From positions 33,059 to 97,058 of the forward strand of contig VWZL01004333.1 in assembly GCA_013396915.1 (NCBI GenBank): a stretch of 64,000 bases of DNA, written 5' to 3'. The stretch comes from Stercorarius parasiticus (lineage: Eukaryota > Chordata > Aves > Charadriiformes > Stercorariidae). The notes beneath the pieces were generated by a model. The model saw only the letters and a list, made by a program, of their open reading frames with translations, was not told the DNA's origin and ran no database searches. Below, in pieces: positions 24,401 to 37,400 of the stretch; position 1 is the stretch's first letter, and each line of letters opens with the position of its first letter. The position numbers and the translations under genes are program-made.

Positions 24401-27400
24401 GACAATAACTATTGTAAAGAAGATCCAGGCATTTCCATCCCCTCAGCAGGCATACAGAGCCTGAATAACAGCAGAATGTATGTTGCTTGGCTGCATGTAG
24501 TGGTTAGGGAATAGTCAACAGAAAGCTCATGCAGAGATGGAAGTGAGGGTCGTTGTGTACTTAGAGCGGTGCTCCTAAGGTCTCTGTTTATCGTTGCAGA
24601 GGGAATGAAGTCTTTAGGGACTGGGAGAAAATGTGGTGAATGCAGATCTACCAGTTAACCTCCTGACAGTGAGTGAGTATATAGGGAGCAGTTGCTATGC
24701 AGGATTTAATCATAAGCCTCCAAAAGAGTGTAGCAGGCACGGTGAAAGCAGGCTGAAATTTTTGGAAGAATTCACAGTCTAACAGAGGTGGTTAGAAATG
24801 ATTATAAAAGAACAATATCTGACAATGTTTGCCTGGCTTCTCCAGTGAATTACTGAACCAATAGATAAAGATGTGGCCATACATGCTGTTTAACTGCATT
24901 TCTGACAGGCATTTGGTAGCATATCAGAAATAAGCTGATCTGTAATATCCCAATGTATAGCTTGCATGCTTATGTCGAAATGAAACGTCTTCCATCAGAA
25001 AATTCAGGATGAGAAAGTGTAAGAGGCAAGAAATTTTGGCAAATCTGAGTCAGGTTGTGGTAGAGTCTACATTATTATAAAGGTCATAAAGTGTACATAT
25101 ATAAACATACTTTGAGAAAAATCTGATTTACAAAGAAGCTTAAATACCTGGATAATCAATTTGATAGAAAAAGTACGTGCGGGATGTCAGTTATAAATGG
25201 AGTACATATATAATGGTGGTCAGGAAAGAGCTGGGTAATCTGATGTGAATACATTTTGCCACATACATCTAGGGTTAATTGATGTCTTCGATTAAGCATC
25301 AAATACTGGGTTGTGGGGAAAAACTGTGTGTGATCTTAATGAAATGTATGGGTCCAAGATTGAGCCTCAGACACAAACCCACCTGCCTGCACTGGGAAAC
25401 TGTGACTGGGAAAGAGTGTTAAAAACTTTTCTAAGGTTCTAAAGAACTACCATATGGGCAAAAACTCTCCTTGATCACTGGTGCCCAGAGTGCAGATGAG
25501 ATTTCTGGGAACTCAGAAATTTTGTGTGGTAGATTTCTCTGTGTTTGAACAGAAGCAGCAGAAATTAAAAATGACTCGAAGGTAACAAAACACAGGTCAG
25601 AAAGATTTATGAAATGGCAAGTAAGTTTCAAAAGATTAAAAAATATAAGGAGCTTAAGCGATGGTAGGAAGGAAAGAATCAGCAATTGATGAAGAATGTT
25701 TTGAAGTCAGATATGAAGATCATCTGGTAGAGAATAAAAACTACTCTGGAATACCAGATATGAACCATGTACTGATCTGGAATGTTTTTCCCAATGTTGA
25801 TACTGTTTTTCAGTATAGATCAAAAAGGTAAGGAAAAATAAGGTTAACACAGAGGAGACCTAGAAGTTTCTTGAACATTCAGCATTTTCTGGTTAAGTAA
25901 AGCAACTGGGAAAAAAAGAGGATTGGCTAAGACACTATTTGGAAAACTTCCTCATCTTATTACATTTCAAGGGATTCAGCTATTGCTACTTGAGAAATTC
26001 TGAAAGTTAGAGGAATCCCAAAAAGCACATTTTAGTATCACATCTCAAATGATTTTTTTGGGAGGTGGTCAATCAAGAGGAATGATAAGCTTATGCTCAG
26101 TAGTGACACCTTTTATGCTGCTGCAGAACATAGTGCCAGAAAAAATGAGTGGATTGCCTAGCCTTGTTTTTGATACCTATAGCTGTTGCTTGATGCCAGC
26201 TATTTGTGTTATCTAGGGCTTCTTGAAGTCCTGGAGAAGTAAGAGCAAGGGATTACATATGTGTCTCATCAGAGAATCTAAAGCTGTTGGTGTATTAAGC
26301 ATAGCCAGAAACAGACACAGATCCCCGGAGAAAACTGAAAATTAATATGTATTTATACCTGAGTGTGTATTTTTAAAATTAGCATCTGTGCATAGAAGAT
26401 GATGAAACATTTTCACAGTGGAATTTTTTTGAGCATTAGGTTCTCTCTATGTGGTAGAAAGAATACCCGTTCTTTATGTCCAAGATGTATCATGAGCCCT
26501 GTAGGTATAAATATGTCTAGTGTTCATGATGAGAGAAAGGAATACTAAACTGAAGTATGAAATGCCTGAGATACTTGGAAATAAATTAAATTTGGTTCCC
26601 AGGACCAATAACCTGTGCAGTAATGCAAAAGTAAAAGAAATCCATTTCACTAAATATTGGTACTGTGAAGATTGCTCGTGAAGTGCTTTTTATAAACGTA
26701 ATGCAAAACAGGAAGGCACATCAACAGCTCCTTCTGAAAGGTTCATTCCTGCTAAGGAATAAGCAGAAGCAGAATAAGTGGAAGAGAAACATTTCATTGC
26801 AGATACGTGGTTTGGTGTACGTGGACTGTGCAGATAATGCCCTAAATAGCAGAGCAAGATACTGTGCAGGAGGAGGTGGAGTAGTGGAAGTACCTCTTTG
26901 ATGTTCAAGTCTTAATCTGGAATTGGTTTTGATTTGATGCTTCAAGTGGCAAGACCAAGCCTATGATTTGCAGAATTGTAAAATCTATATTATTACTGGA
27001 CTGTAATAGAAAAAGAAGCCAAAGAGGTGGTTCTCCTCTCAGCTGTACATCAAAACAGTTTAATTTACATTTTGTGCTCCTTCTCATTTAAACTAGTGAC
27101 AGGTACAGGAAACCAGGACCTAGAAGAGGAATTTGCCATTGGACACCATTTTTGGATTTAGTTCTGAATCAGGTGTGTAAAAGTAAGTGTCTGCATGTCA
27201 GCTGGGAGTCTAAGATCCCAGTAAAATCAGCAGGGCTCAATTTAGTTACTTACACATAGTTATCTAGTGCCATTTGTAACTCAGACTTCCCTGCTGCAAG
27301 CTGTTGGTCCAGAAGGGCTTCGGTTTCCCATGTGTCTTGTGTCACATTTACCACATTTGTGCATCTGGACAGCCAAAAGCACCAATTTTAGGCAACTGAA

Positions 27401-29379
27401 TTGAGCCTGCAGTAAGCATCGTTACTGTATCGATGCATCAAGCCAATCAGCTACAAGATGCCTGGTCTCCACTGCCTGTTTTCACTAGCTCTCTGTTGAC
27501 TTCAGTAGAAGCCTAGACATCTAGCTTGCATGTAGACACCTAAAACTATGCGTTTTAACTCCATGCTGAATCCTAGCCCGTGTGACTGGAATGGTGCTTA
27601 GGGGCTTAGTTCAGTTGCCCACACAAAGATGTCTGGTGCCACTGGAGACATTGTAGACTTCTGTGATATCAGAGTGGCGTTGGCAGAAATGGACTAACAG
27701 TAGACCCATGCCCTTCTGGAGTGGCAGATGGATGCAAGGCAGGCAATCCAAGGCTGTCCCAATGGCAGTAAATATCTATTTTTAGGCAAATGAATATTGT
27801 TTTATCTGTGAAGGTTGGAACAAGAGGCTAGGCAAGTACCCTAAGAATGTTCTGTGTTAGGGGGCTATACAGTTCTTCCCTTTCATCTGTTCCAGAACAG
27901 AGACAGGTTATTCAGATGCTCCACTTCTTTTTTGAAAGGATCAGTTTTGTTGAAAGATTTAGCTGACTTTCAGATCTACTTTTAAAGGAAGAAAATTAAT
28001 ACAATGAATACTTTGTAAATACACAGTAAAAGGAATCCGAAGACAATCACTCTAACAGGATTCATCTCCAGATGAATTAACCAGAACAGTGCAGGTTCAG
28101 TCACTACCAGGGCTAGAGCTGGGTTTGGACCAGCAGCACCCACCCGCTGTAAGGGATTCAGAACCAGAATTTTTTAAATGGTGAAAGCACTAAGAAAGCA
28201 GCTGTTCTTATGGGATTTTCTATTCTCCTGCACTTAAATCTTGGCAAAAATGTGGTTTTACTTTCGTGAGGTCTTAAACAGAAGGAAAATCAATTCATGT
28301 CCAAGTTGACACCTGGCTTAGGACCTTAGAGTGGGTTCAGATCTAGGCATTCAAAACCAGTCACCCTGCAATGCACCAGGATGTGGGCACATTTAAAATT
28401 CTGGAGCTGACCAGTTCCTAACTCTATGTCATTTTATAACCAATTAGCATCTGTAAGTGTATTTTATAAAAATAAAGGATAGAGCTGAATTTTTAAAATT
28501 TATTTTGCTGATGGTAAGGTTGTAGCTCATGATTATGACATCATATATTCAGCAGTCAAACTTTTCTATGTGTGTGATATAAATAGAGGAGAAGTTTGAA
28601 ACAGTGTCTTAGTCAGTGCCTTAAACTGTGGTCTCATGATTATTTTGTACGTGTTATAAAATTTGCTGCCTTGCCCCAGATTATCAAAGCTCCAAGACAT
28701 ATGCTGAAATAAGCATTAATACTGTGCTATCTAGAATAATAAAAAAAAATCAAAATTGGATAGTTATAACCTTGCATGTATTAAAAACCACAGTGTTACA
28801 TTTGCAATGATGTTTCTACTGATGCCAAGATACAGTATTTTAATGCTATCAAGCTTAAGGAATGTGCAAAGTACATCCTCTTATCTCTCATTGCTAGCAA
28901 AAATGGCACTGTTCTAAGATCTCAGAAGGTGATTGCAGGATATCAAGTAGGCAAATTAAAAGGTGGGAGACAGGCTAGGTTGAAAAGTCTTCAGAGGTCC
29001 CTGCTGTCACTATGCAACTCCCAGATAAAGTTGAGAGAAATGAAATCCGGTGTTTTCTGTGGATATAAAGCCAAATTTCATCTGATGGCAAGTTTCTTTT
29101 ATCAGGTGGCTTTAGCAGCTTTCAGACCTTGGTTCAAGGAGAACTGAAATAAACTGTAAATTATGCTGTAGCTATTATGGCCATTTATTCATATGGTAAA
29201 AAGGCAACATTATTCTGTCAGTAGATCACAGCATTCTAGAAGGGAGGGAGAAGACCTTGAAAAAGCAAATATATTTTCAGGAAGAATATTTCTCTCACTC
29301 TCCGTTATAATCAATAGGTTAATTAATGGCCTATTAAAAAAAGTAGAAGGATTCTATAATATTGATTGTTTTTGTAATT
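21481..29379. other. Non-coding, unique AT-rich sequence
   Basis: Nearly 8 kb without a supported gene. Small structures seen are an 11-bp tandem duplication (AATATTAGCAG twice, 21889-21910), a 13-T run at 22010-22022, and a 12-bp palindrome GGTCTATAGACC at 23290-23301. The stretch at about 27160-27800 is less AT-rich and felt repeat-like, but I could not tie it to a family. Confidence 0.5.
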
Positions 29380-29790
29380 AAAACAAAGCAAATTCTAAAT
29401 ATCAACAATTTTAGTGGAAATGGCTTCATTAGCATGCGGCAGAGAACATACGCCTACATTGTTGATACCATTTTTCTTGTTTAATCCATGGCAGCTATGC
29501 AAACTGGCAGCACTTAACATGATTATGTCAAGATCTCACACAAGTTAGCTCACAGCCAAGGGCTGACATGTAGAGTCAATACGCCAGGGCTAATTATGTT
29601 GATGTCAAAAAGTTACCTTTCTTTGTGCATGATAAATGTTTCACATAGATTAAAGCATGTTTGTGTACTGTGAATTTTACCCAAAAGATTGCACCAAAAG
29701 GTCAGGAATCTTTGATGCAATTTAATTACAATATTGTTGATTATGCATGCCTTGTAATATGATACTCTGATCAAAGTCAAGTGTGGGATT
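29380..29790. promoter_or_regulatory. Candidate enhancer-like element (SOX/POU/homeobox motifs)
   Basis: An AT-rich but non-repetitive block with dense developmental transcription-factor motifs. There is an ATTAGCATGC near 29429-29438, a CTATGCAAAC octamer-like site near 29496-29505, and a CTAATTATG homeodomain site near 29591-29599. A TTTAATTACA homeodomain site at 29721-29730 overlaps a perfect palindrome ACAATATTGT (29728-29737), which makes two inverted SOX cores. A POU-like ATTATGCAT follows at 29740-29748. SOX next to POU is a known enhancer arrangement. The sequence alone shows motifs, not conservation or activity. Confidence 0.3.
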
Positions 29791-32700
29791 CAAAAAAAAA
29801 GTATGTATTATGACTTTTAATCATCATTTCTACTCAATGATTATGCCTGGGAGGACTAGTACAGCCTGCATGTTAACCTTTGAAATGAATGCTTTGACTA
29901 TATCCATTGTACTTCATTTTTAGTAGTTCACAAATTGAAGGCATTATCATATTCTTTTCTGTGAGATTTTGTGTGGTCCATAGCATGCACACGTAAGGAG
30001 GAAGAGAGCTCCCAGAGAGCCTCTCACAGACTCCAGGTTCAAACTTTCTACATGTTATTGTAGTAAAAAAAATGTCCAGGGCTTCCAGCTCTCTGTTCTG
30101 ATTTCATAACTTCCCCTTAATGCTAATGGAAGGCACATTGCTTATTCCGCAGTACTTGAACTCCCCTTTTTTCTTCTCCTGCGCTACTTAATAATTTTAA
30201 AATGAGCACAGTTATTTGGTACTGCAAGTGTATGGCTTAGCTCCTGGGAGACGCATCGATACAAGTACACCAGAGGATAAACCCCTACCTTTGTCTGGTT
30301 TGCTTCAACCTTCCTCAAAATTGCACAGCTTTTTGGCTTACCTTCCCAGAGGGAGCACCTCTGGGCAAGATAATCCATAACCTTTCCATCCTCTTCTATT
30401 ATCAGGATGGCTGCTAGTTTATGCAAATTATAATAGTAAGGAGATTTGATATGAAAATACATCGGATGTCCCACAAGTACCCTTCCGTTTTTTCTTGATC
30501 ATATTTTCATTTTGTGAGGTGAGAATGCAGTTTCAGTAGGTTCATATAATGCAAAATTGCTGATTTGTCCCCTTTTTCTTGCTGTCTGCTCCTAGTGCAG
30601 GCACAGTACTGATTTCTTCTAGGAAAACTTCTGTCAGAGATTGGCAACGTACAAGCCGCCTGTATCTTGTGCTTGTAGTTTTTGTATACGTGGTGGAAAG
30701 GGATGCATATACTGTCAACTGGCGTGCACACCTTGAATTTGTGGAAGATAACTGGTATTCTGGAAACAGAGAAGGCTCTTTATCTGGTGTAAGTTTATCA
30801 AAATAGATTAATGAACTATTTTTTCTTTCCATGACTGAGAAACCAATTTTTTTATCCTGTTTTGATGGATAAGTGTGTTGTGGCACAGCTGAATTCTTTA
30901 ATCCCTCTTTCCTTTCCTCTCCCTCCAAGTACATTTCTTCACTAATGACAGTTCACAGAAAAACTCTCCAGAGGGATATAAAATCTTGGCATCTGTATTT
31001 CTTTTTGGAAGCAAGTATTCTGAAGAGCTGTCCTTGTTGCCTAATGAACCAAAACCCCAAACCTTGGATTTCATTATGGTTATGATTCCTTAACCCACTA
31101 GAGTCTCTCATCAAAATGTGGTCTCATTAAGTGAAAGAGACACTGTGCACCACTCCATTAAAATGTGCTAAGCTAACTTGTTGTCTGACGTGAGATGAAA
31201 TGAAATATAATTATTTCAGATCTGTTCCTAGTGGACTGTAACATACATCATAAGCTGGAAAAATATGTAAGATGGTTTAGTATTGGTTCTGGAAGCCCAA
31301 ATCTGCATGCTTGCGTAAAGTATTGAAGCCAGAGAGGCATGGTCTTTTGGGTGAGGAAACTGAAAAGCCTGTGTCACAGTCCAGATTCATTCTGGTGATG
31401 ACTTCTGTTGCTTTGAAAAACAAGGCTGCAGCTTGCATTGTGTCTGGTGTTTGCACATGTATCCAGGAGGTTAGGGGGCAAGGAACCTTTCTTCCCATAC
31501 ATGTCCCAGTTTACGGACATGAGTGCAGGCTCTAATTTCTTTCACATGAAGGGACTGTTCCTTGCAAGTGACGACCGGGAGATCTACAGAATGATTCTTG
31601 TGCTTTTGCAAACGTAAAGATCAGGTGAGCTGCAACATGCTTTGAGATAGTAAGCAATGTGTTTGCCCCAAGGAAACTGCGATAAAAGTTAAAGAGTGGG
31701 AAGGTGAAGAAAATACTTGCAATAGAGTGGCTGAGGTGCTTTGGGAATCTGTTATCGAGGGAAAATCCAATAAAGATCAGATTTACAAACAGAAAGTCAG
31801 GGCTTTGAGTATGCAATTAAGTACCTAATTTCAGTGCAGAATTTCTGTAACTGGGGCGTGTAAACTTAACTCATAAGTGGGTGTTCAGCTTGCTATCTAG
31901 ATATAAACTATATGAACATATATGTGTAGTACCTGCATATGCAAAAACCCTCTCATTGTTCTGGACCCCTATTTCATGCAAAGCAAATAAGGCTTTGGAT
32001 TTCTATAATGTGCTAAAACTTAAAATATTCCTCCATGATTGATATGAAAAATTGTCTGAAAAGAAATCTTGTCGATTACTTTGTGGATTTCTTGATGCAG
32101 TAATGATAAAAATTGAAAGGGCATAATAGGATGAGTTCTTTATACTCAACTGCTTTCCTGCCTCATCTGTGAAGGTGATATCTGAGCATTGCACACAATT
32201 ATTAACATTTTCAATTGAAGTCCTCTGTAGTGGTGAATCAGTAAGTTGGTTCTATTGTCCTGTGTTATGTTGTGTTTACTGTCAGCATGGTGGGGAATAT
32301 CACGAGAGCATATGAGAAGAAAATGAGAATTAGCGTGGCGTGTGGTATTAAACCATCTCATTTGGACTGCTGCTTATCAGAAGTCAGGAAAACATGCTGG
32401 ACTTCTCTGACAAGAGTGTTCATGTTGACACAGGCATCCTATGGGTCACTGAATACTTGAATAATTCCTGAATATTTCAGCACATTTAGTTCCTCAAATG
32501 CCACTTTAAACATTGTGCACAAGGTTGATACAGCTGTGTAGTCAATTCTCTTTTTTCCTCACTCCAAGAATTAATTTGACTCTTCCTGTGACTGAGAACA
32601 GTACTCCTGTTGGGCTAAAACTCAAAGATTTGCAGGAAAAAGAGCAAACTGGAGAGAGAGTAATGATTTTTAGAAAGCTACAGGTGGTCTGAGTCCCAAA

Positions 32701-33439
32701 TCCAAATGTGACATTGCTTACAATTACATAAATAGCGTTCCCATGCATTTATCTCAGCTATAACCAATAGTTAATAACAAATTATAGAGGCCCAATGTGA
32801 TTTACACACAGAGGTTTCTATACAGGACTTTGTGTGAATAAAAACTACGGTTATTTCTTTTTCTATCCAAAGAAAGGAATCAATCGAATTCTTGTGGAGA
32901 ATATAATTTTCTTCCATTTAGTTTTAAATAGCATTAGCACAGCAATCAGATTTTGAGGTGAAAGATAAATACTTCTGGACCTGGGTCTGAAAATGTACAA
33001 AACATTAGACAATAAAGAGAACAACCCCCTTGCCTTTGTATTTCAAAGGGCATTAGCATTTTGCTGTATAGGCGGATAGCTTCTCAAACTGTTTTGCCTC
33101 TGGAGTGACCTATCCCATTATTTTTAAACTGTGTTAAATGACCTCTGAATGTTTACCAAAAAGCAGAAAGATTTAAACATTAAGATTTTGTCATTATTTT
33201 AAAGACACTTTGATACCACAGTATAATAACAGTACTAATCGATGATTGCTTCTGGTGGTGCTGTACCTTCCACAGTTGAAATTTCAGAGATTATTGTAAA
33301 TGTGTAACGGTATGGAGAAAACAGTCTAGCTCTGTCAGAAGGGGTATGTAATAGCAGTAATCCTTAAACTACATTTGAAAATACACAGGGAGACCAGTGT
33401 CCTGTAATTATAAAAGGCAGCAGTAATGATGTGACAAAG
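29791..33439. other. Non-coding, unique AT-rich sequence
   Basis: No gene or transposon recognised. Open frames on both strands around 30.5-30.9 kb and 31.3-31.8 kb overlap one another, which is typical of chance. Confidence 0.5.
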
Positions 33440-33790
33440 ACAACCCCATGCGGTCACCTCCAGTGCTTAGAAAAAAAGGGAACCAAATAAATAAGGGCAA
33501 CAATCCAATTCTCAGCGGTGGAGGAAACGTCTGCCCGTGTGTAGGTAGGCAGGGGAGGGGGCAGCAAGGGCAGGTGGAGACAGCACCGAGAGGATAGGTA
33601 AAAAAAGGGAGAGGATGGGGAAAAAAGGAGAGGACGGGAAGGTCTGGGCATGGGGGCTGGCTGCAGCGGCCTTACATGCTGCGCCGCTGTAACTTTCGGG
33701 CTCTGAATGCTGCATTGTAGGCTTCATTCGTCTCATTTTGTAGATGGAAGGAAGATTTCCTTTTTAATCAGGGCACGCCGCAGAAGCCAA
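33440..33790. promoter_or_regulatory. CpG-rich pocket with homopurine tract
   Basis: Around 11-14 CpG dinucleotides fall in about 300 bp (for example GCGCCGC at 33681-33687 and CACGCCG near 33774-33780), against a CpG-poor background. Inside it, 33588-33642 is almost purely purine on the plus strand, with four interruptions, and could form non-B DNA. The combination suggests a small promoter or CpG island, perhaps of a non-coding RNA. No TATA box or initiator was convincingly placed, and it is short for a classical island. Confidence 0.35.
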
Positions 33791-34450
33791 GATGAGATCA
33801 TGGCTTCTGGTTCATGATTTTTATTTTCTAACAGAGAAGGTTATCTTGTTTCTTTCTCATCCTAGGTCGGAGCATGTATACAGCACCTCACATGTCAAGT
33901 GGCTTTAATTATCCTTCTCCAAGACAGTGATTAGAAATAAAGGAAGTAGGGTTAAATCTTTGGGCTGCTACTTAGGTTCCCCTAGTCTTTCACTGGATAG
34001 ATTCCTCTGACTGCAGTGAGAATTTCCCTGAGATTAAAAAAAAAAAGCAATAAGAGCCTTTGGTTATAGCTTTAATTACAGAACAGAGCTACAGGAGAAA
34101 TCAACGTCACAGTCATCTAAATTTGCCATATTGGAGCATACTGTTCGTCTCGCTAAACCAGTGCCCTGCCTTTGTTAGCTGTGGAGATCTGAGGTGATCT
34201 TGCTGATTTTTTCACTGTTTCCTTACAGGTGGATCGCTACAGTTCCAAGTAACTGCAAGACGTGGCAGCAGCTGCTGCTGTTATTTATAAATGGGGCAGC
34301 CAGTTCGACTAGGACACACTGAGGTGCCTTTGAGTTAGTGAAATAAGAGGATTTAAAGGCGAAGCCCTAGATAGAGTGATGTATGAAGTACTCGCCCTGC
34401 CTGGTTGTGAATGGTTGCTTTAGGTTGATAGCTGTGCTATAATGCGTTCA
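33791..34450. promoter_or_regulatory. Candidate enhancer with E-box and MEF2 site
   Basis: A 14-bp palindrome GCAGCAGCTGCTGC (34265-34278) contains the E-box CAGCTG (34269-34274). Six bases after the E-box comes TTATTTATAA (34281-34290), a full match to the MEF2 consensus YTAWWWWTAR. bHLH factors and MEF2 are known to cooperate at close sites in muscle and neuronal enhancers. Also here are TAATTACAG near 34071 and a CACGTC-like CRE half site (AACGTCAC) near 34103. Function is inferred from motif spacing only. Confidence 0.3.
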
Positions 34451-37400
34451 CAGTAATGCGTTACTGAAGGCAACACTGCGTACTTTGAAATGCCTGGGCA
34501 AACACTGTATAGCTGCACCCCTCACCAAGCAGACCTTAGGGCAATATCTCACCTGCTTCCCTCCCATTTTGGGGAAAGGATGAGCTTTTTTCTGTTTGTC
34601 GGGGGACAGCTTCTTCCCAGTGATGTGCTTGCTTTCATTTGGTCTCCCCTCCTTCCCTCTGGCTCTTTGCTTACTGGGAGACCTGGGTTTGCTGCCCTCA
34701 CTCTTCCTCCTACAAGTGGGGTTAAATACCAGCAAGGCTCGTTCTCTTTATTGCCCGGCATACACAGAGCTGTATCGTATTGTCTCACTGGGACCCTTCC
34801 TCCAACTTTCAGGCTTTGTTATGGGCTTTTGCTGCCCTTTTCCTTTCCTGTCACTTGCAAGTAGATGTTTTTTCCTCTGTTTTTATGGTTTTGGATCTGA
34901 GGGGGAAAAAAAATCAATAAGACATTCAAATAAAAACACAGTGAAAAGGAAAGAAGGAACCACACACAGAGCCCAAGGATGTGTGCTCTTTTGGTTGTAA
35001 TACACTTGAAAGGCCTTTATATTTCTGTGTAAGAGGGAATGATTGCTTTTGAAGGTATATTCAAGGATATTCACAAAAAATGCTTTGTGAATATCAGAGG
35101 ATGAAGACTTACATTTATAGTAGTCAATGACAGAAAAAAACTTGACACAGAAACAACTTTTCAGCTTACATGAGTTACGAAAATGCAGTGTGGTATAAAA
35201 GCATACTGTCGCTGCCTGATTCAGGAGATAAGCACGGAGGAAGCAACTAGCCACATTGAAAAGGCAAACATTAGGATTAACGATTAGAGAAGACGACCAT
35301 GCCATTTTGCTAGAATACCCAACAGGCTAGTTTGTTTGCACTTGGTAAAGCAAAAGCTTTTGCTGATATTGTCACATTGTTTTTAGCTGACATTTTGAAG
35401 TATGCATCTAAGACAAACATGTAGGGGAAATAACCTGTATTGAGATGACAGGAGATATGATTAGATCACGAGAAATCCAGATCCCTCAGCAGAGAGACGA
35501 TATGCAGAACAGACTAAGACACAACTAGACAGGTTGTGAAGAGATTAAGGTTTGCGTGACACAAAGCTGTGAGCTGGTTGCACAGCATGATAGGGGCTTA
35601 TAGAGCAGGCTTTCCTCCCTCCTTCCGGGAACTTTCAAATCACTCACCCTGAAAGGAGATGATCACTGAGAATTTAGGCAGGGTGCCTCCCATGCCTACG
35701 AGGTCGTGGCTGACAAGTGGCAGAGCAGAGCACTGATGTTGCAGCACACAATGGTAGAGTGAGACATGGTGGGCTGGAGAAAAGGAAGTTACAGTGGGAT
35801 ACATAAAAACCTCAAAGATTCAGGATATTCTATTTTGCCGGTAGAAACCGATCTAGCTTGTACACTCACTTACAGAGGGTTTGCCTCGGAGGCATGACAA
35901 AATGCGCTTGGTCCTCCGCCTTTGCACACAGAACATAGATGTTCTGCCGAGTTGCTGGGACTGTAGCATTCACCATGACCCAAGACACAAGGTACAACGT
36001 TGTTTGTTGTCAGTATTTCTTCATCATCCTGAATTTAAACATGACATCTAATATTTCCCTGCTTTGTTTCTTTCAATTATGCTACATGGACTGTTTATAT
36101 AAGAGATTAAAAATAATCATTGATGCTCTGCAGAAAAAAAAAAAAAAGAGTTCAACAGTCTGTACATCTGTTTTGTATCCATGATGTAAAATTTGTGCAG
36201 AAGCAATTTGATAGAGACCTGGGATTTTTATTTACTTTTTTCTCAAGTGGTAGAGGTGTTTTCAACAAAAAAAAAGTCCTGAGTGGCTATCACTATTTAA
36301 ATATTATTACTCAAATCCAAGAGAAAAGATATCTCTGCAAGAGATAAGACATTGCAGTTGAATTAAACATACTTCACATAGTGAGAACCAGTGGATTATT
36401 GGGTGATATATTTATAATCATAGCAATCTCCTCTCTGAAGTTATTAGGTCAAACTGCATTTTAAATTCAGGGTCTTTGGCTTTGTTTTGGTTGTCATGAC
36501 TCTTCACTGCCATCTCCAGATGTCTCAATAATTGGAAATAGAGTAAGGATTTCACATCATTCCTACAGGGGACACAGATGAAAGGATCAAGGCTGAAGGG
36601 ATAACACATGAAAAGAAGCAGAAGGAATTATTATTGCCAAGTCCAACAAGCATTCAGAGCAGGGTGTCAGAATGGATTGACTTCAATAAAAAAATTTGCC
36701 TTAGTAACAACTGAGTTAGATGTATGAGTAAGGACCTCAGGAACTGGACTATTGTTTGATATTTCCGCAATCACTTTGCATGTCAGTCAGCATTAGTGAC
36801 TGTCTGGGAAGCTGACACTGTCTGAAATATTTTGGTTGTTAAGTATTGGCAATGGTCTGATCAGCCTTGTTTTGAAGGAGCATTTGGGGTGTAGATTACC
36901 GTCTTTATCCTTGGCTTGTTGACTGCTATGTTCTACTATTTCTCATACTTGTTGCAATCCATTTTGGATTCTGCTTTGAATATGAATACTTTGTGCTAGT
37001 GTTGCCTTCTCTAACAGCTCTTCAGCACACTCCATCCTCATTCATAACTTATTTAATGGTGAATGAAAAACATTCATAACATTTAATGATGAATAGAACA
37101 CATCAGTAGTACTGGATGTAGCCAGTGAATATATTTTTTGTAGGTCTAACAGTGTGTTTGGGCTTCTACTGTAACTGATAGGGTCTGAAATTATTGAAAA
37201 CTCACTCTTGAATACTATGAGTTTCTTAACCCAAGTTAATTCTTTATAAGCTGCACACCAGGAACAGGCAAGTTAGTAGGTGGCATGGAAAATTCTACTT
37301 TTTATTAGTGTCAATATATAAATATAGAGTCTCTATTCTAGTGCAACTGTGTTCTAATAAGTGACGATGCAAAAATATTACTTTCATAAACATGCTCCCA

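Noticed and set aside
27160..27800. Impression of an interspersed repeat.
   Set aside because: I could not match it to any family or find a second copy in the window; a genome-wide copy count would be needed.
34448..35305. Cluster of overlapping open frames on both strands.
   Set aside because: Slightly higher GC lowers stop frequency here. Frames overlap in opposite directions, there is no start context or splice support, and the peptides are low-complexity.
36134..36147. 14-A run as the tail of a retrocopied gene or SINE.
   Set aside because: No gene-like or SINE body precedes it, and no flanking target duplication is visible.
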